From contig JAGUVT010000011.1 of NCBI GenBank assembly GCA_020062745.1, forward strand, positions 1 through 51,279: a stretch of 51,279 nt of DNA, given 5' to 3'. Under the pieces are notes generated by a model. That model made no database searches and was not told the origin of the DNA. It was given only the letters and a program-made list of their open reading frames with translations. Positions 21,144-29,762 of the stretch are shown here, one piece after another. Origin of the DNA: Deltaproteobacteria bacterium (lineage in GTDB: Bacteria; Bacillota; Desulfotomaculia; Desulfotomaculales; JAGUVT01). Position numbers and translations under genes: made by a program. Every line of letters begins with the position of its first letter. Positions within the stretch are counted from its first letter, which is position 1.

Positions 21144-22886
21144 TTAAAACAACGATACCGGCTCATATTCGCCGAAGACCTCTCTTAGAACATCACACAT
21201 TTCCTGCTCGGTAGCATACGCCTTGGCGCAGTTTATAAAGTAAGGCATGAGGTTTTCCTCTTCTTTTTTGGCCGCTTCTTTTAATTCCTGCAAAAGTTGA
21301 GATACCAGGCGGTTATCCCTTGTACGCTTTACTTCGGCCAGATTCTTAATCTGCTGTTCCTCTGCTTTCTCTCTCTTCACCGGGTCGTATGGATGAGCTA
21401 CCAGCCTGCTGGTGGTCACTTCCAGTTCAGCTTCGTCAGTGAAGCAGTTTACCCCTACTACCAGTTCTTCGCCTCTTTCAATCTTTTGCTGGCGTTCATG
21501 AGCTCTCCTGGCTATCTCCCGCTGCATGTAGCCGCTTTCAATGGCCGCTACCGCTCCACCCATGGCATCGATTTTCTCTAATTCCTGCCATGCCGCCGCC
21601 TCTATCTCATCCGTCAACGACTCTATGTAGTAAGAACCGGCCAGCGGGTCGATTACCTCGTTCAATTTGGCTTCATACTGCAAAATCCGGCCCGCGTCTT
21701 CCGACAACTGGGTAGCCTCCAGACTCCAGCCCAAGCCCAGCGGTTCGTCGTAAGGCGGGAAGGGCATCGGCGGTCCGCCGGAAAGCGCCCCGGCTATGGC
21801 GCCGACCACCGCCCGCGCTAAATTATTCAGCGGGCGCTGTTTCGTTGTGCTGGAGCATCCGATATGGGCCGTAACCGGACAACGGATAATCATGCTCCGG
21901 AAATCTTTAGCGCCGAACCTTTCTTTCAAAATCCTGGCGTACGTCCGCCGCGCCGCCCGCTGGAAGGCAATCTCTTTGAAAAACTCCATGCTGCCGCCAA
22001 AAGCGTTGAAAGTAAACTTGGGGGCAAAAGAGTCAATCTCCAGGCCGGCGTTAATACCTTCCTGCAGGTAGGCAATAGCTATAGCCATACTGAAAGCCAG
22101 GTCCTGCACCCGGTTGGCTCCGGCCTCCCGGATGTGATAGCCGCCGATGCTGGTAATGTTTACATTGGGCAGGTTCTTGGCAAAGAATACGATGCTGTCC
22201 CGCATCATCCGCATCGAAGGCCTGGGAGGAAAAATATAAGTGCCGCGGGCCACAAATTCCTTCAAAATGTCATTTTGCGGAGTGGCTCTCAGTTTGTCCA
22301 TCGGAATGCCGCGCTTCTCGGCAAGGGCGATATACATAGACACCAGTATATTGGCCGGAGCGTTAATGGTAAAGTTGGAAGCAATGCGGTCAAGGTTGTT
22401 CTTCTCTCCCTGGAACGGTTCATAAATCACCTCAAAATCCCGCAGCGTGTCGATAGATACGCCTACTTTACCCACTTCGCCCCGGATCACCGGATTATCG
22501 GAGTCATAACCGCACTGGGTGGGTAAATCAAGGGCCAGGTTCGGGCCGGCTCTTTGCCCCATGGCCTGCATTTGTTTGTAGTAATCCCTGGTGTCTTCCG
22601 GCGTGCCGTAACCGGAATAACGGGCCGCCCTGACCAGTCCCTTGGCCGTCGGCAAAGACCCTTTGGTAGCAACTACAGCGTAAGGATAGGTTGGATAGGG
22701 ACAGGCGGTATAAGGATATTCGCCGGGAAAGCCTACTTTTTCAAGAAAGTTAAAATCTTTAATATCCAGAGGAGTGTAAAACCTGGTGGGAGACTCCTCA
22801 AACTTGAAACGTGCTAAGGCAAATTTTAACGGCCCTTCTTCCCATCTTTTTCTTCTTTCAGCAATTTTCCCCAGATCATTATTCAA
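21144..22886 (-). CDS. B12-dependent acyl-CoA mutase, large subunit (second copy)
   Basis: 580 residues, closely similar to the mutase at 13463 along its whole length and of identical length when started at TTG 22886 (MNNDLGKIAERRKRWEEG against MDQNLEKIAERKKRWEEG). GGGGGTG lies about eight bases upstream of that TTG, which favours it over the GTG at 22895. It conserves the Tyr, Gln, Arg and Tyr-His residues of the methylmalonyl-CoA mutase pocket and the same altered approach region and TAHIGCSST loop. It has no B12-binding domain. Unlike the first copy it has its own promoter (22920-22949), so the two may serve different conditions or substrates. Confidence 0.9.
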   Translation of the reverse strand: MNNDLGKIAERRKRWEEGPLKFALARFKFEESPTRFYTPLDIKDFNFLEKVGFPGEYPYTACPYPTYPYAVVATKGSLPTAKGLVRAARYSGYGTPEDTRDYYKQMQAMGQRAGPNLALDLPTQCGYDSDNPVIRGEVGKVGVSIDTLRDFEVIYEPFQGEKNNLDRIASNFTINAPANILVSMYIALAEKRGIPMDKLRATPQNDILKEFVARGTYIFPPRPSMRMMRDSIVFFAKNLPNVNITSIGGYHIREAGANRVQDLAFSMAIAIAYLQEGINAGLEIDSFAPKFTFNAFGGSMEFFKEIAFQRAARRTYARILKERFGAKDFRSMIIRCPVTAHIGCSSTTKQRPLNNLARAVVGAIAGALSGGPPMPFPPYDEPLGLGWSLEATQLSEDAGRILQYEAKLNEVIDPLAGSYYIESLTDEIEAAAWQELEKIDAMGGAVAAIESGYMQREIARRAHERQQKIERGEELVVGVNCFTDEAELEVTTSRLVAHPYDPVKREKAEEQQIKNLAEVKRTRDNRLVSQLLQELKEAAKKEEENLMPYFINCAKAYATEQEMCDVLREVFGEYEPVSLF

Positions 22887-22919
22887 TAGCTTCACCCCCG
22901 AATTTTGAATTATGGTTTT

Positions 22920-22949
22920 ATTCTAACTATTCCTCCCCACCCCTGTCAA
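22920..22949 (-). promoter_or_regulatory. Sigma-A-like promoter of the second mutase gene
   Basis: On the minus strand TTGACA (22944-22949) is followed after 18 nt by TAGAAT (22920-22925), a near-consensus pair. Transcription would start near 22913, about 27 nt before the TTG start codon. The 18-nt spacing is the same as in the two GRE-region promoters. Confidence 0.65.
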
Positions 22950-22976
22950 GGAATTTTCTCTCCTGATTGCCGTTCG

Positions 22977-24992
22977 TTACTTTTCCGCATTTTCAGCTTT
23001 AGCCTTCTTAATGATTTCCTCACTCAGCCTGGCCGGCACTTCTTCGTAACTGGCAAATTCCATCCGGAAAGAACCGCGGCCCTGGGTCATGGATTTTAAG
23101 TCAATAGCATAGCGGTACATTTCTGCCAGGGGCACCATAGCCTTTACCCTGGTCGTCTTGCCTTCCGGTTCCATACCCAGGATGCGGCCCCGCTTGGTGT
23201 TAAAGTCACCGATTATATCACCCATGTAGCTCTCCGGCACTATCACCTCCACATTCATTACGGGTTCAAGCAAGACCGGCTTTGCCTGTTGCGCACCCTT
23301 CTTAAAAGCCAGGATGGTGGCAAGCTTAAAGGCCAGTTCCGAGGAGTCAACCGGGTGGTAGGAACCGTCGTATAATACTACTTTTACCCCGGTAACCGGA
23401 TATCCGGCCAGTACGCCTTCGTTTAATGCCTCCCGCACGCCCTTTTCTACCGCCGGAACGTATTGCTTGGGCACGGAACCGCCAAAGATCTCTTCGGTAA
23501 ATTCAAAAGGCCCTTCCGGCAACGGTTCCAGGCGCAGCCACACATGACCGTACTGCCCGTGCCCGCCGGTTTGTTTTTTATGCTTGCCTTCCACTTTCAC
23601 CTCCGCACGAATTGTCTCCCGGTAAGGCACTCTGGGGTTATCCATTACAACATCCACACCGTACCGCCGCTTAAGCTTTTCCAGTGTGATATCCAGGTGC
23701 ATCTCACCCATGCCGGTCATGATATTATCCTTTGTTTCCAGGTTTTTATAAACACGGATGGCCTGGTCTTCTTCCATTATTCTGGCAACAGCGCCGCTCA
23801 GCTTGTCCTCGTCTCCTTTGCTTTTCGGTTGAATAGCCACAGAAAAAGCAGGCTCCGGGAAACTTATCCCTTCCAGCACCACCGGTTTGTCTTTTTCGCA
23901 AAGGGTATCGCCGGTCAGTGTTTCCTGCAGCTTGACCACTATAGCAATATCACCGGCCGGGACCGTTTCCGCGGCTATCTGATTCTTGCCCCGCAGGTAA
24001 AAAATCTGGCCGATCTTTTCAGCCTTTTCCTTATTACTGTTATAAACCGTCGAGTCGCTCTTCAACCGCCCGCTGAACACCCTTAAAAAACTCATTTTTC
24101 CTACGTAAGGGTCGGCCAAAGTCTTAAATACCAGGGCCGATAAGGGGCCGTCAGCGGCAGCAGGAGCAGGAAAGTAATCCGCCAGCACATCCATCAAAAG
24201 GGTGACGGCAATATTCCTGGTGGCGGAGCCGCAGAGCACCGGAACAAATTTTGCGGATTGAATGCTTTTACGCAGGCCGGTATGCACTTCTTCCGCAGTT
24301 AGCTCCTCGCCTTCCAGGTATTTCATTAATAGTTCGTCGTCTCCTTCAGCCGCCGCTTCAATTAACTTCTCCCGGTGTTCCTGCACCGCCCCGGCCAGAT
24401 CGGCTGGGACCGGAATTTCTTCAGCCTTGCCGTCAGCGCCGTAAGAATAGGCTTTCTGCGCTAAAACGTCCACCACTCCGGCAAAAGACGCCTCGGCGCC
24501 GATGGGCAGGGACATGACTATAAAGTTTGCGCCGAAGTGTTCTTTCAAACTATCCAGCACTTTATAAAAGCTGGCGTTTTCCCGGTCCATTTTATTGATA
24601 TAAACCGCCCTCGGCAGATTACTTTCCGTCAACTCCCAAATGATCTCGGTCTGCACCTCAACCCCGTCTACCGCGCTGACTACAAAGAGAGCGTTTTCCA
24701 CTACCCGTAAAGCGCCCCGCACCTCTCCGATAAAATCCGAATAGCCCGGAGTATCCAGCAGATTCAACTTACAGCCCTTCCACTCGCAAGGCACTATAGA
24801 TGTATGAATGGTTATTTTGCGGTTGATTTCTTCCTGGTGATAATCAGCGGTGGTAGTGCCGTCCTCCACCCGGCCCAGGCGGTTTATAGCGCCGGTATTA
24901 TAAAGCATCGCTTCTGCCAAAGAGGTTTTCCCGGCCCCTCCGTGGGCAACCACCGCAATATTTCGCAACTGCCCGGTCTGATAATTCTTCAA
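22977..24992 (-). CDS. Elongation factor G-like translational GTPase (EF-G paralogue)
   Basis: 671 residues with EF-G domain order: a GTPase domain with AHGGAGKTS (about 16-24), DTPGYSD and NKMD, then domain II and the C-terminal domains including GHGQYGHVWLRLEPLP and GDIIGDFNTKRGRILGM. The P-loop reads AHGGAGKTS rather than the AHIDAGKTT of standard EF-G, and the protein is about 20-30 residues shorter, so it belongs to the secondary EF-G-like group rather than the ribosomal-operon EF-G. Its function is poorly defined in the family. TTG start with AAGGAGG eight bases upstream. Not obviously linked to the catabolic genes despite adjacency. Confidence 0.9.
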   Translation of the reverse strand: MKNYQTGQLRNIAVVAHGGAGKTSLAEAMLYNTGAINRLGRVEDGTTTADYHQEEINRKITIHTSIVPCEWKGCKLNLLDTPGYSDFIGEVRGALRVVENALFVVSAVDGVEVQTEIIWELTESNLPRAVYINKMDRENASFYKVLDSLKEHFGANFIVMSLPIGAEASFAGVVDVLAQKAYSYGADGKAEEIPVPADLAGAVQEHREKLIEAAAEGDDELLMKYLEGEELTAEEVHTGLRKSIQSAKFVPVLCGSATRNIAVTLLMDVLADYFPAPAAADGPLSALVFKTLADPYVGKMSFLRVFSGRLKSDSTVYNSNKEKAEKIGQIFYLRGKNQIAAETVPAGDIAIVVKLQETLTGDTLCEKDKPVVLEGISFPEPAFSVAIQPKSKGDEDKLSGAVARIMEEDQAIRVYKNLETKDNIMTGMGEMHLDITLEKLKRRYGVDVVMDNPRVPYRETIRAEVKVEGKHKKQTGGHGQYGHVWLRLEPLPEGPFEFTEEIFGGSVPKQYVPAVEKGVREALNEGVLAGYPVTGVKVVLYDGSYHPVDSSELAFKLATILAFKKGAQQAKPVLLEPVMNVEVIVPESYMGDIIGDFNTKRGRILGMEPEGKTTRVKAMVPLAEMYRYAIDLKSMTQGRGSFRMEFASYEEVPARLSEEIIKKAKAENAEK

Positions 24993-25126
24993 ATAAAAAG
25001 CCTCCTTTTTTGCAAATAATGGTTCCCTAAATATTATTTTCTATACTTGTACCGTCCGACTATGGTAAAAAATTATAATCAGTTAGTATTCTATAAGCAT
25101 TAAAAAAATTCCTTGCTTAAAAAGAT

Positions 25127-25879
25127 TTATTTTGTCGCCAGCCACTTTTTTAAATCATCGATAATCCGGTAATCGGTCAGGTCGAAACTGACCGGTGTCA
25201 CCGAAACATATTGGTTTTTAACAGCACAAACATCGGTTTCCGGATCATCTGCATCCAAATCCAGCGGCTCTCCAGCCATCCAGAAGTACGTGCGTCCCCG
25301 TGGATCAGTTCTTTTCTCAAATACATTTATATAACGGCGGTTACACAGCCTTGTCACCCTGGCGCCGCGCGGTAGGCCCGGCGGCACGTTTATATTCAAC
25401 AGAGTACGAGCCGGTAAATAACGACCTGCGCGGCAGATAAGTTCTTTAACAAAAGAACCGGCATGGCTGAAATCCGAATCATGGTAACTGGCCAGAGAAA
25501 TGGCTACCGACGGTATATCATTGATGATGCCTTCAATAGCCGCTGAAACCGTTCCGGAATAAAGCACATCTATACCCAGGTTGGGACCGCCGTTTATACC
25601 GGAGACCACCAGGTCCGGAGGTTCCGGCAGAAGCGCTTCCAGCCCCAACTTAACACAGTCGGCGGGCGTACCGTCTACCGCCCAGCAACGGCACTGGCCG
25701 GCGTCCGCATCCAGTTCCTTTATCCGCAACGGGCGGTGCATGGTTATTTTGTGTCCGGTAGCACTCCTTTCCCGGTCGGGAGCTATCACAAACACTTCGG
25801 CAATTTCCTCTAAAGCTTTTCTCAACACGGTTATCCCCTCAGCGAGAATACCGTCGTCATTACTGATCAGAATACGCAT
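25127..25879 (-). CDS. surE: 5'/3'-nucleotidase SurE
   Basis: About 250 residues starting MRILISNDDGILAEG, the classic SurE N-terminus with metal-binding Asp-Asp; also APDRERSATGHKITMHRPLR, DGTPADCVKLG and VVSGINGGPNLG with the metal-binding Asn. Start placed at 25879 because the family begins at MRILxSNDDG and GGAGAGG lies six bases upstream; an in-frame ATG at 25894 overlaps the upstream stop (TAATG) and is also possible. It hydrolyses nucleoside monophosphates in the cytoplasm. Last gene of a run starting at queD. Confidence 0.95.
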   Translation of the reverse strand: MRILISNDDGILAEGITVLRKALEEIAEVFVIAPDRERSATGHKITMHRPLRIKELDADAGQCRCWAVDGTPADCVKLGLEALLPEPPDLVVSGINGGPNLGIDVLYSGTVSAAIEGIINDIPSVAISLASYHDSDFSHAGSFVKELICRAGRYLPARTLLNINVPPGLPRGARVTRLCNRRYINVFEKRTDPRGRTYFWMAGEPLDLDADDPETDVCAVKNQYVSVTPVSFDLTDYRIIDDLKKWLATK

Positions 25880-25893
25880 AGGTTTCCTCTCCA

Positions 25894-26076
25894 TTATATT
25901 TCATAAATGGAAATGATCATTTCCTCGCCCGGAACATCCCTGGTCAGGCCGAACAGCAACTGCCGGTCTTTTAAATTCTTATTCAGGAAATCTACCACCT
26001 TATACATTTCATCATAAGGTTTAAAAGTTTTAGTTGCCACCAGTCCCAGTTTTTCCTCATTCCTTACCTTATTCAC
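25894..26076 (-). CDS. YpmA-like (DUF4264 family) small protein
   Basis: 60 residues with the core FKPYDEMYKVVDFLNKNLKDR, LLFGLTRD and EEMIISIYE. The pattern YKVVDFLNKNLK...LxFGL...MxxxIY is what I recall of B. subtilis YpmA and the DUF4264 family. No catalytic motif. Its stop overlaps an in-frame ATG of surE. Function unknown. Confidence 0.65.
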   Translation of the reverse strand: MNKVRNEEKLGLVATKTFKPYDEMYKVVDFLNKNLKDRQLLFGLTRDVPGEEMIISIYEI

Positions 26077-26106
26077 GATCCTCGCCCCCTCAAAAAAATA
26101 AATTCT

Positions 26107-26667
26107 TTATGCCCTGATTAAAGAAAAAGCCTCGGCCCGGGTAGCCTCACTTCTTTCAAAAAGTCCCCGGACGGCAGAAGTAACAGTTTTTGAGCCGGGT
26201 TTTTTAACCCCCCGGATGGTCATACACATATGCTCCGCTTCAATTACTACCAGCACCCCATAAGGATTAAGCTTCCGCACAATGGCGTCGGCAACCTGAG
26301 AAGTAAGGCGCTCCTGCAGTTGCGGCCGCTTGGCGTACCCCTCCACTACCCGGGCCAGTTTGGAAAGGCCGGTAACATTGCCTCGCCGGGGAATATAAGC
26401 GACATGCGTTTTGCCAAAGAAAGGCAACAAGTGGTGCTCGCACATAGAATACATGGGAATATCTTTAACCAGAACCATTTCCTCATGCTCTTCTAAAAAC
26501 AATCTTTGCAAATAGGTTTCCGGGTCTTCTCTCAAACCGCAAAATATCTCCTCATACATCCTGGCCACTCTGGCCGGCGTGCTCCGCAAACCTTCCCTTT
26601 CCGGATTTTCCCCTATAGCCTCCAGGATCATGCGCACCGCTGATTCAATTTTTACCAGATCGATCAC
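26107..26667 (-). CDS. folE: GTP cyclohydrolase I
   Basis: 186 residues with the type I motifs: [21 protein letters not shown], the zinc-binding [41 protein letters not shown] and the second zinc Cys in [15 protein letters not shown]. It converts GTP to dihydroneopterin triphosphate, the shared precursor of folate and 7-deazaguanines. Here it follows queE by 18 bp in an operon with queD and queC, so it primarily feeds preQ0 synthesis. GTG start with AAAGGAG eight bases upstream. Confidence 0.95.
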   Translation of the reverse strand: MIDLVKIESAVRMILEAIGENPEREGLRSTPARVARMYEEIFCGLREDPETYLQRLFLEEHEEMVLVKDIPMYSMCEHHLLPFFGKTHVAYIPRRGNVTGLSKLARVVEGYAKRPQLQERLTSQVADAIVRKLNPYGVLVVIEAEHMCMTIRGVKKPGSKTVTSAVRGLFERSEATRAEAFSLIRA

Positions 26668-26685
26668 TATCTCATCTCCTTTCTC

Positions 26686-27423
26686 TTACAGACAACCCGT
26701 AATCTTATGGGTTTGGGGAATAAGACGCACATCTTTTATTTTTCTTAAGGCTGTTTCCTGCAGTTCCAGCATCCTTGCTGGGCCGATACCCTGAATACCG
26801 CCCGGCAAAACAACGGGTTGCAACACCAGGGCAGTACCCGGTGAAACTTCGTTGATCAGGCTGGCGGCAGTTTCTATCTCCTCGTTTTTCGTCCCTTCTC
26901 CCACCACTGCTTTGACAAAAACTTCTCTCTGCCCGGCTATCTCCAGAAAACGCCTGTGCTCTTCCCAGTACGGCGGCAGGCCGGTCGTGCCGGGCAGCTT
27001 AAAATCCACCCCGATAATATCAACCAGGTTTATTACCTCCAACAACGCCCTGGGCAGTGTTCCGTTGGTTTCCAGGAAGATACCCCGCCTGGCGCCTTTT
27101 AACAGTGGCGCCAGTTCCCTGATAAACAGGGGGTACAGCAAAGGCTCCCCCCCCGTCAGGGCCACTGAATGATGCCGGGAAAGACAAAAGCTGTTTGCCA
27201 GGGAGGCTACTTCCTGTGGGGAAAGAGGATTTTGCACCAATCTGTAGTTTTTGAGGCCGGGTTTCTGTTCCACCCGGCAAAAACGCGCACCGGCGGAAGC
27301 ATCCGTATCGCAATAAGTACAGTTCAAATTACAGCCGCCAAAACGAATAAATACCTGGCGGCAACCCACCAACAACCCTTCTCCCTGGCTGGAAGAAAAA
27401 ATCTCCGTAACGGGGGCCAGCAG
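26686..27423 (-). CDS. queE: 7-carboxy-7-deazaguanine synthase (radical SAM)
   Basis: About 245 residues. The radical-SAM cluster motif is CNLNCTYCD; the QueE signature EIFSSSQGEGLLVGCRQVF precedes it. That signature lies upstream of the first TTG (27375), so the true start must be earlier; an in-frame stop at 27430-27432 leaves CTG at 27423 (CTG CTG GCC CCC) as the only sensible initiation codon, one base after the upstream gene's stop and just downstream of a G-rich AGGGGGGTG-like site. The use of CTG is inferred. It catalyses the ring contraction giving CDG. LTGGEPLL and later SAM-binding segments are also present. Confidence 0.93.
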   Translation of the reverse strand: MLAPVTEIFSSSQGEGLLVGCRQVFIRFGGCNLNCTYCDTDASAGARFCRVEQKPGLKNYRLVQNPLSPQEVASLANSFCLSRHHSVALTGGEPLLYPLFIRELAPLLKGARRGIFLETNGTLPRALLEVINLVDIIGVDFKLPGTTGLPPYWEEHRRFLEIAGQREVFVKAVVGEGTKNEEIETAASLINEVSPGTALVLQPVVLPGGIQGIGPARMLELQETALRKIKDVRLIPQTHKITGCL

Positions 27424-27424
27424 T

Positions 27425-27988
27425 TTACTTCACCCCCCGCACCTTGCACCGGGCCATTTTAACCTGTTCGATCTCTTCGGCATAAGACCGGCAAACAGTT
27501 TCACCGAGCACAAAAATCCGGTCATCCGCCAGACCCAGGCCGGACAAACTAGCAGCCGGAACCGGAACACCCTCCCCGGAAACATTCAAACCGGCATGAA
27601 TCATTGTGGAAACCGGTGTCAGGGTGGCAATTGAAACCGATAATTTTTTTTCATTATAAAATAAATCGTCGCCGGAGCGAATTAAATTAAACCCGGTACA
27701 GTCTTCCAAAACATCTTTTATGATCGCTGCCAGCAAGCGTTGACGGATAATTGTTTTCTCCAGGTCCAGATCGAAATGTTCCACTATAAAATGCAACATA
27801 TCCCGGCTGGCGATGGGGGCACATTCGCGTACATCAGCTACATCAACAAGCCGCTCGACATCTACCCGGCAGGAACCGCGAAAACATACTATACTGTCGC
27901 CCTGGAGGCCAAATGTACGGAAAGCCCACAGGGAAGAAAGCTGCGTTCCATCATAATCAATTAAATCATGCACAAAGCAGGCATGCAT
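27425..27988 (-). CDS. DUF366 family protein
   Basis: 187 residues with HDLIDYDGTQLSSLWAFRTFGLQGDSIVCFRGSC near the N-terminus, which I recognise as the DUF366 pattern, then VDVADVRECAPIAS, MLHFIVEHFD and SIATLTPVSTMIHAGLNV. It lies between queC and queE in a 7-deazaguanine operon, so a role linked to preQ0/queuosine is likely by context. No catalytic motif is recognised. Confidence 0.75.
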   Translation of the reverse strand: MHACFVHDLIDYDGTQLSSLWAFRTFGLQGDSIVCFRGSCRVDVERLVDVADVRECAPIASRDMLHFIVEHFDLDLEKTIIRQRLLAAIIKDVLEDCTGFNLIRSGDDLFYNEKKLSVSIATLTPVSTMIHAGLNVSGEGVPVPAASLSGLGLADDRIFVLGETVCRSYAEEIEQVKMARCKVRGVK

Positions 27989-28030
27989 TCCATGATCCGC
28001 CTCCTTTTAAGCCGTCTGCCACCAGCTTAA

Positions 28031-28063
28031 GATTGCTTTAAGGCTTAAAGCCCTCGCAATGAC
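28031..28063. repeat. Dispersed palindromic repeat copy between queC and the DUF366 gene
   Basis: GATTGCTTTAAGGCTTAAAG followed by CCCTCGCAATGAC: the same outer sequences as the copies at 33947 and 9868 but a different inner hairpin (TTTAAG-G-CTTAAA). It sits in the 138-bp gap that interrupts the queD-queC-DUF366-queE operon. Confidence 0.65.
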
Positions 28064-28126
28064 GCGGGGGTTGCAAAGCACGTGAGAAACTCGTTAAATT
28101 GTCTGCTCCGTTGGCGTACCGGTAAA

Positions 28127-28786
28127 CTAGCAACGACCTGGTGATTGCAGGGCTCGTGAGAAACGGCGGCAGCTTTCACACCTGCCGCACATTTCCTCCC
28201 CGCCGAGATAGCAGCTCCAGATATGCTCCAACGGCACCTTGAGCCGCCGCCCCAACTGCACAATCTCTTCCTTATCCAATTGCTGGGTGTAACTGACCAC
28301 TTTTACCTGATTTAAAGTGGAATAAGCTAAAGCGTTGTTTGCCGCCTGCACAAAAGCAAAGCTGTTGTCCGGAAAGGTTTTTGCTTCTTCCCGGTTAAAG
28401 CCGGTAACAATAATACCGCACTGCCGGGCTTCGGCAAAGACCGCCGCAACATTGATAAAAAGGCCGTTTCGATTGGGTACCCAAACCCGGACGGCATTAG
28501 AAAGCGCCTGTTCATGAACATCCAGATCGGAAACTAAAGGCTCGGGTATTGCCTGATTTTCCCTTACCAGGGCCGTACCGGTAACATCCTTTAAAAAAGA
28601 CAGCGCCAGCACTTGATGACAGATACCGTAATAACCGGCGATTTTTTTAGCTGCCATAATTTCCCTGGCTGCCGACCGCTGGCCATAATCAAAAGTAAGG
28701 GCCAGGGAAACTTCTGTTTCCCTCAACGCCTGGGCCAGGGAAACCGTAGAATCCAAACCGCCGGAAAGAAGAACAACGCTTTTCAC
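28127..28786 (-). CDS. queC: 7-cyano-7-deazaguanine (preQ0) synthase
   Basis: 219 residues with the PP-loop VVLLSGGLDSTVSLA at the N-terminus, VWVPNRNGLFINVAAVFAE in the middle and a C-terminal zinc site CYLGGEEMCGRCESC. It converts CDG to preQ0 using ATP and ammonia. GTG start with GGAGG nine bases upstream; the site overlaps the 3' end of queD. Confidence 0.95.
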   Translation of the reverse strand: MKSVVLLSGGLDSTVSLAQALRETEVSLALTFDYGQRSAAREIMAAKKIAGYYGICHQVLALSFLKDVTGTALVRENQAIPEPLVSDLDVHEQALSNAVRVWVPNRNGLFINVAAVFAEARQCGIIVTGFNREEAKTFPDNSFAFVQAANNALAYSTLNQVKVVSYTQQLDKEEIVQLGRRLKVPLEHIWSCYLGGEEMCGRCESCRRFSRALQSPGRC

Positions 28787-28790
28787 CCGG

Positions 28791-29183
28791 TTATGCCTCC
28801 TCCCGGTAGGTTACCGCAGCATCGGGAGATTCCCATACCCTGACGCCGGTTACCGTCAGGGGTATGGAATAAGCAGTCAGCAATAATTTGATCCGCTTAA
28901 AAATATAAACGGCAACATTTTCGGCTGTTGGATTACCCGCCTCGCCACTCATTCCAAAGGCAGGAAGGTCGTTTAAGTTATGGTGATCGAGTTCGACGAG
29001 CACCTTTTGCACTTCTTCTTTTAACTTCTTAAAATCTATCAGCATGCCGTTCCGGTCGAGTTCCCGGCCGGCCACCGATACTTCCACCATCCAGGTGTGA
29101 CCATGCAGATTGGCGCACGAGCCGTCATACCCGTGCAGTTGATGGGCAGCAGCAAAACGTGTTCTAACCAAAAGTTCGTACAT
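28791..29183 (-). CDS. queD: 6-carboxy-5,6,7,8-tetrahydropterin synthase
   Basis: 130 residues of the PTPS/QueD family: zinc His residues in AAHQLHGY and NLHGHTW, catalytic Cys in SCANLHGH, and DFKKLKEEV, LDHHNLND, PTAENVA landmarks. First gene of the preQ0 operon. I looked upstream for a preQ1 riboswitch and did not see a convincing one. Confidence 0.95.
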   Translation of the reverse strand: MYELLVRTRFAAAHQLHGYDGSCANLHGHTWMVEVSVAGRELDRNGMLIDFKKLKEEVQKVLVELDHHNLNDLPAFGMSGEAGNPTAENVAVYIFKRIKLLLTAYSIPLTVTGVRVWESPDAAVTYREEA

Positions 29184-29358
29184 AAAAGACGGGCTCCCTT
29201 CATTACTACGTGACGCAATAAGGATATGCTTATTATCTCTTTTTCCGTTTAAATATTTCGCCGTTTTCTTGCAATCATCCTGCTATTTTTTAAGTCATAT
29301 TCAAAGTATCAAGATACATAACAATAATTATATAATTACTACAAGGAAGTGTCAGCCG

Positions 29359-29730
29359 ATGCCTAACCTCAATTACCCGGCCATACTGAAAGGAACTGCC
29401 ATTACCATCTGCCTTTCACTTCTACTCAGCGCCGTTGCCGGACTCATTTACCATCTTTCACCGCTTTCAGAGCAAACACTACCCTGGTCAACCATATTGA
29501 TTATTTTTATCAGCGTATTCAGCGGCGCTTTTCTAGCCGGTCGGGAAGCAAGCAGCAACGGCTTGTTTCACGGCCTGGCCGTCGGACTGCTGCTTTTTTT
29601 AATAAGCTGGTTAGTAGTATTATTATTCCTGGCCGGTCCATTGGCAAATATCATTTTGCTCGAAAAGCTACTGCTTTGTACAGCATCCGGAGCTTTGGGA
29701 GGGGCGGTGGGAGTAGGCTTTGGCTCTTAA
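29359..29730 (+). CDS. TIGR04086-type small membrane protein
   Basis: 123 residues from ATG 29359 (MPNLNYPAILKGTAITIC), chosen for AAGGAAG eight bases upstream. Four predicted membrane helices: about residues 10-32, 42-62, 70-95 and 100-120, with an AGREASSNGLFHGLAVG segment between helices 2 and 3 that is typical of TIGR04086 family proteins of Firmicutes. Function unknown. Divergent from queD. Confidence 0.7.
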   Translation: MPNLNYPAILKGTAITICLSLLLSAVAGLIYHLSPLSEQTLPWSTILIIFISVFSGAFLAGREASSNGLFHGLAVGLLLFLISWLVVLLFLAGPLANIILLEKLLLCTASGALGGAVGVGFGS

Positions 29731-29762
29731 AAAAACAATATGAGCAGGTTTTTGACCTGCTC
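29731..29762 (-). terminator. Rho-independent terminator, best oriented for dinG
   Basis: GAGCAGGT and ACCTGCTC (29742-29749 and 29755-29762) form an 8-bp stem with a 5-nt loop. On the minus strand it is followed within five bases by TTTTTTT; on the plus strand the downstream T-run is missing. It lies between the convergent small membrane gene and dinG. Confidence 0.65.

Noticed and set aside
11858-22886. Reading the CoA block as a normal syntrophic propionate (methylmalonyl-CoA) cluster
   Set aside because: No succinyl-CoA synthetase, epimerase, fumarase, malate dehydrogenase or B12-binding subunit is present, and the mutases have changed pocket regions; the GRE neighbours fit hydrocarbon activation better.
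29184-29358. preQ1 riboswitch upstream of queD
   Set aside because: I looked for the short H-type pseudoknot consensus near the ribosome site and did not find it.
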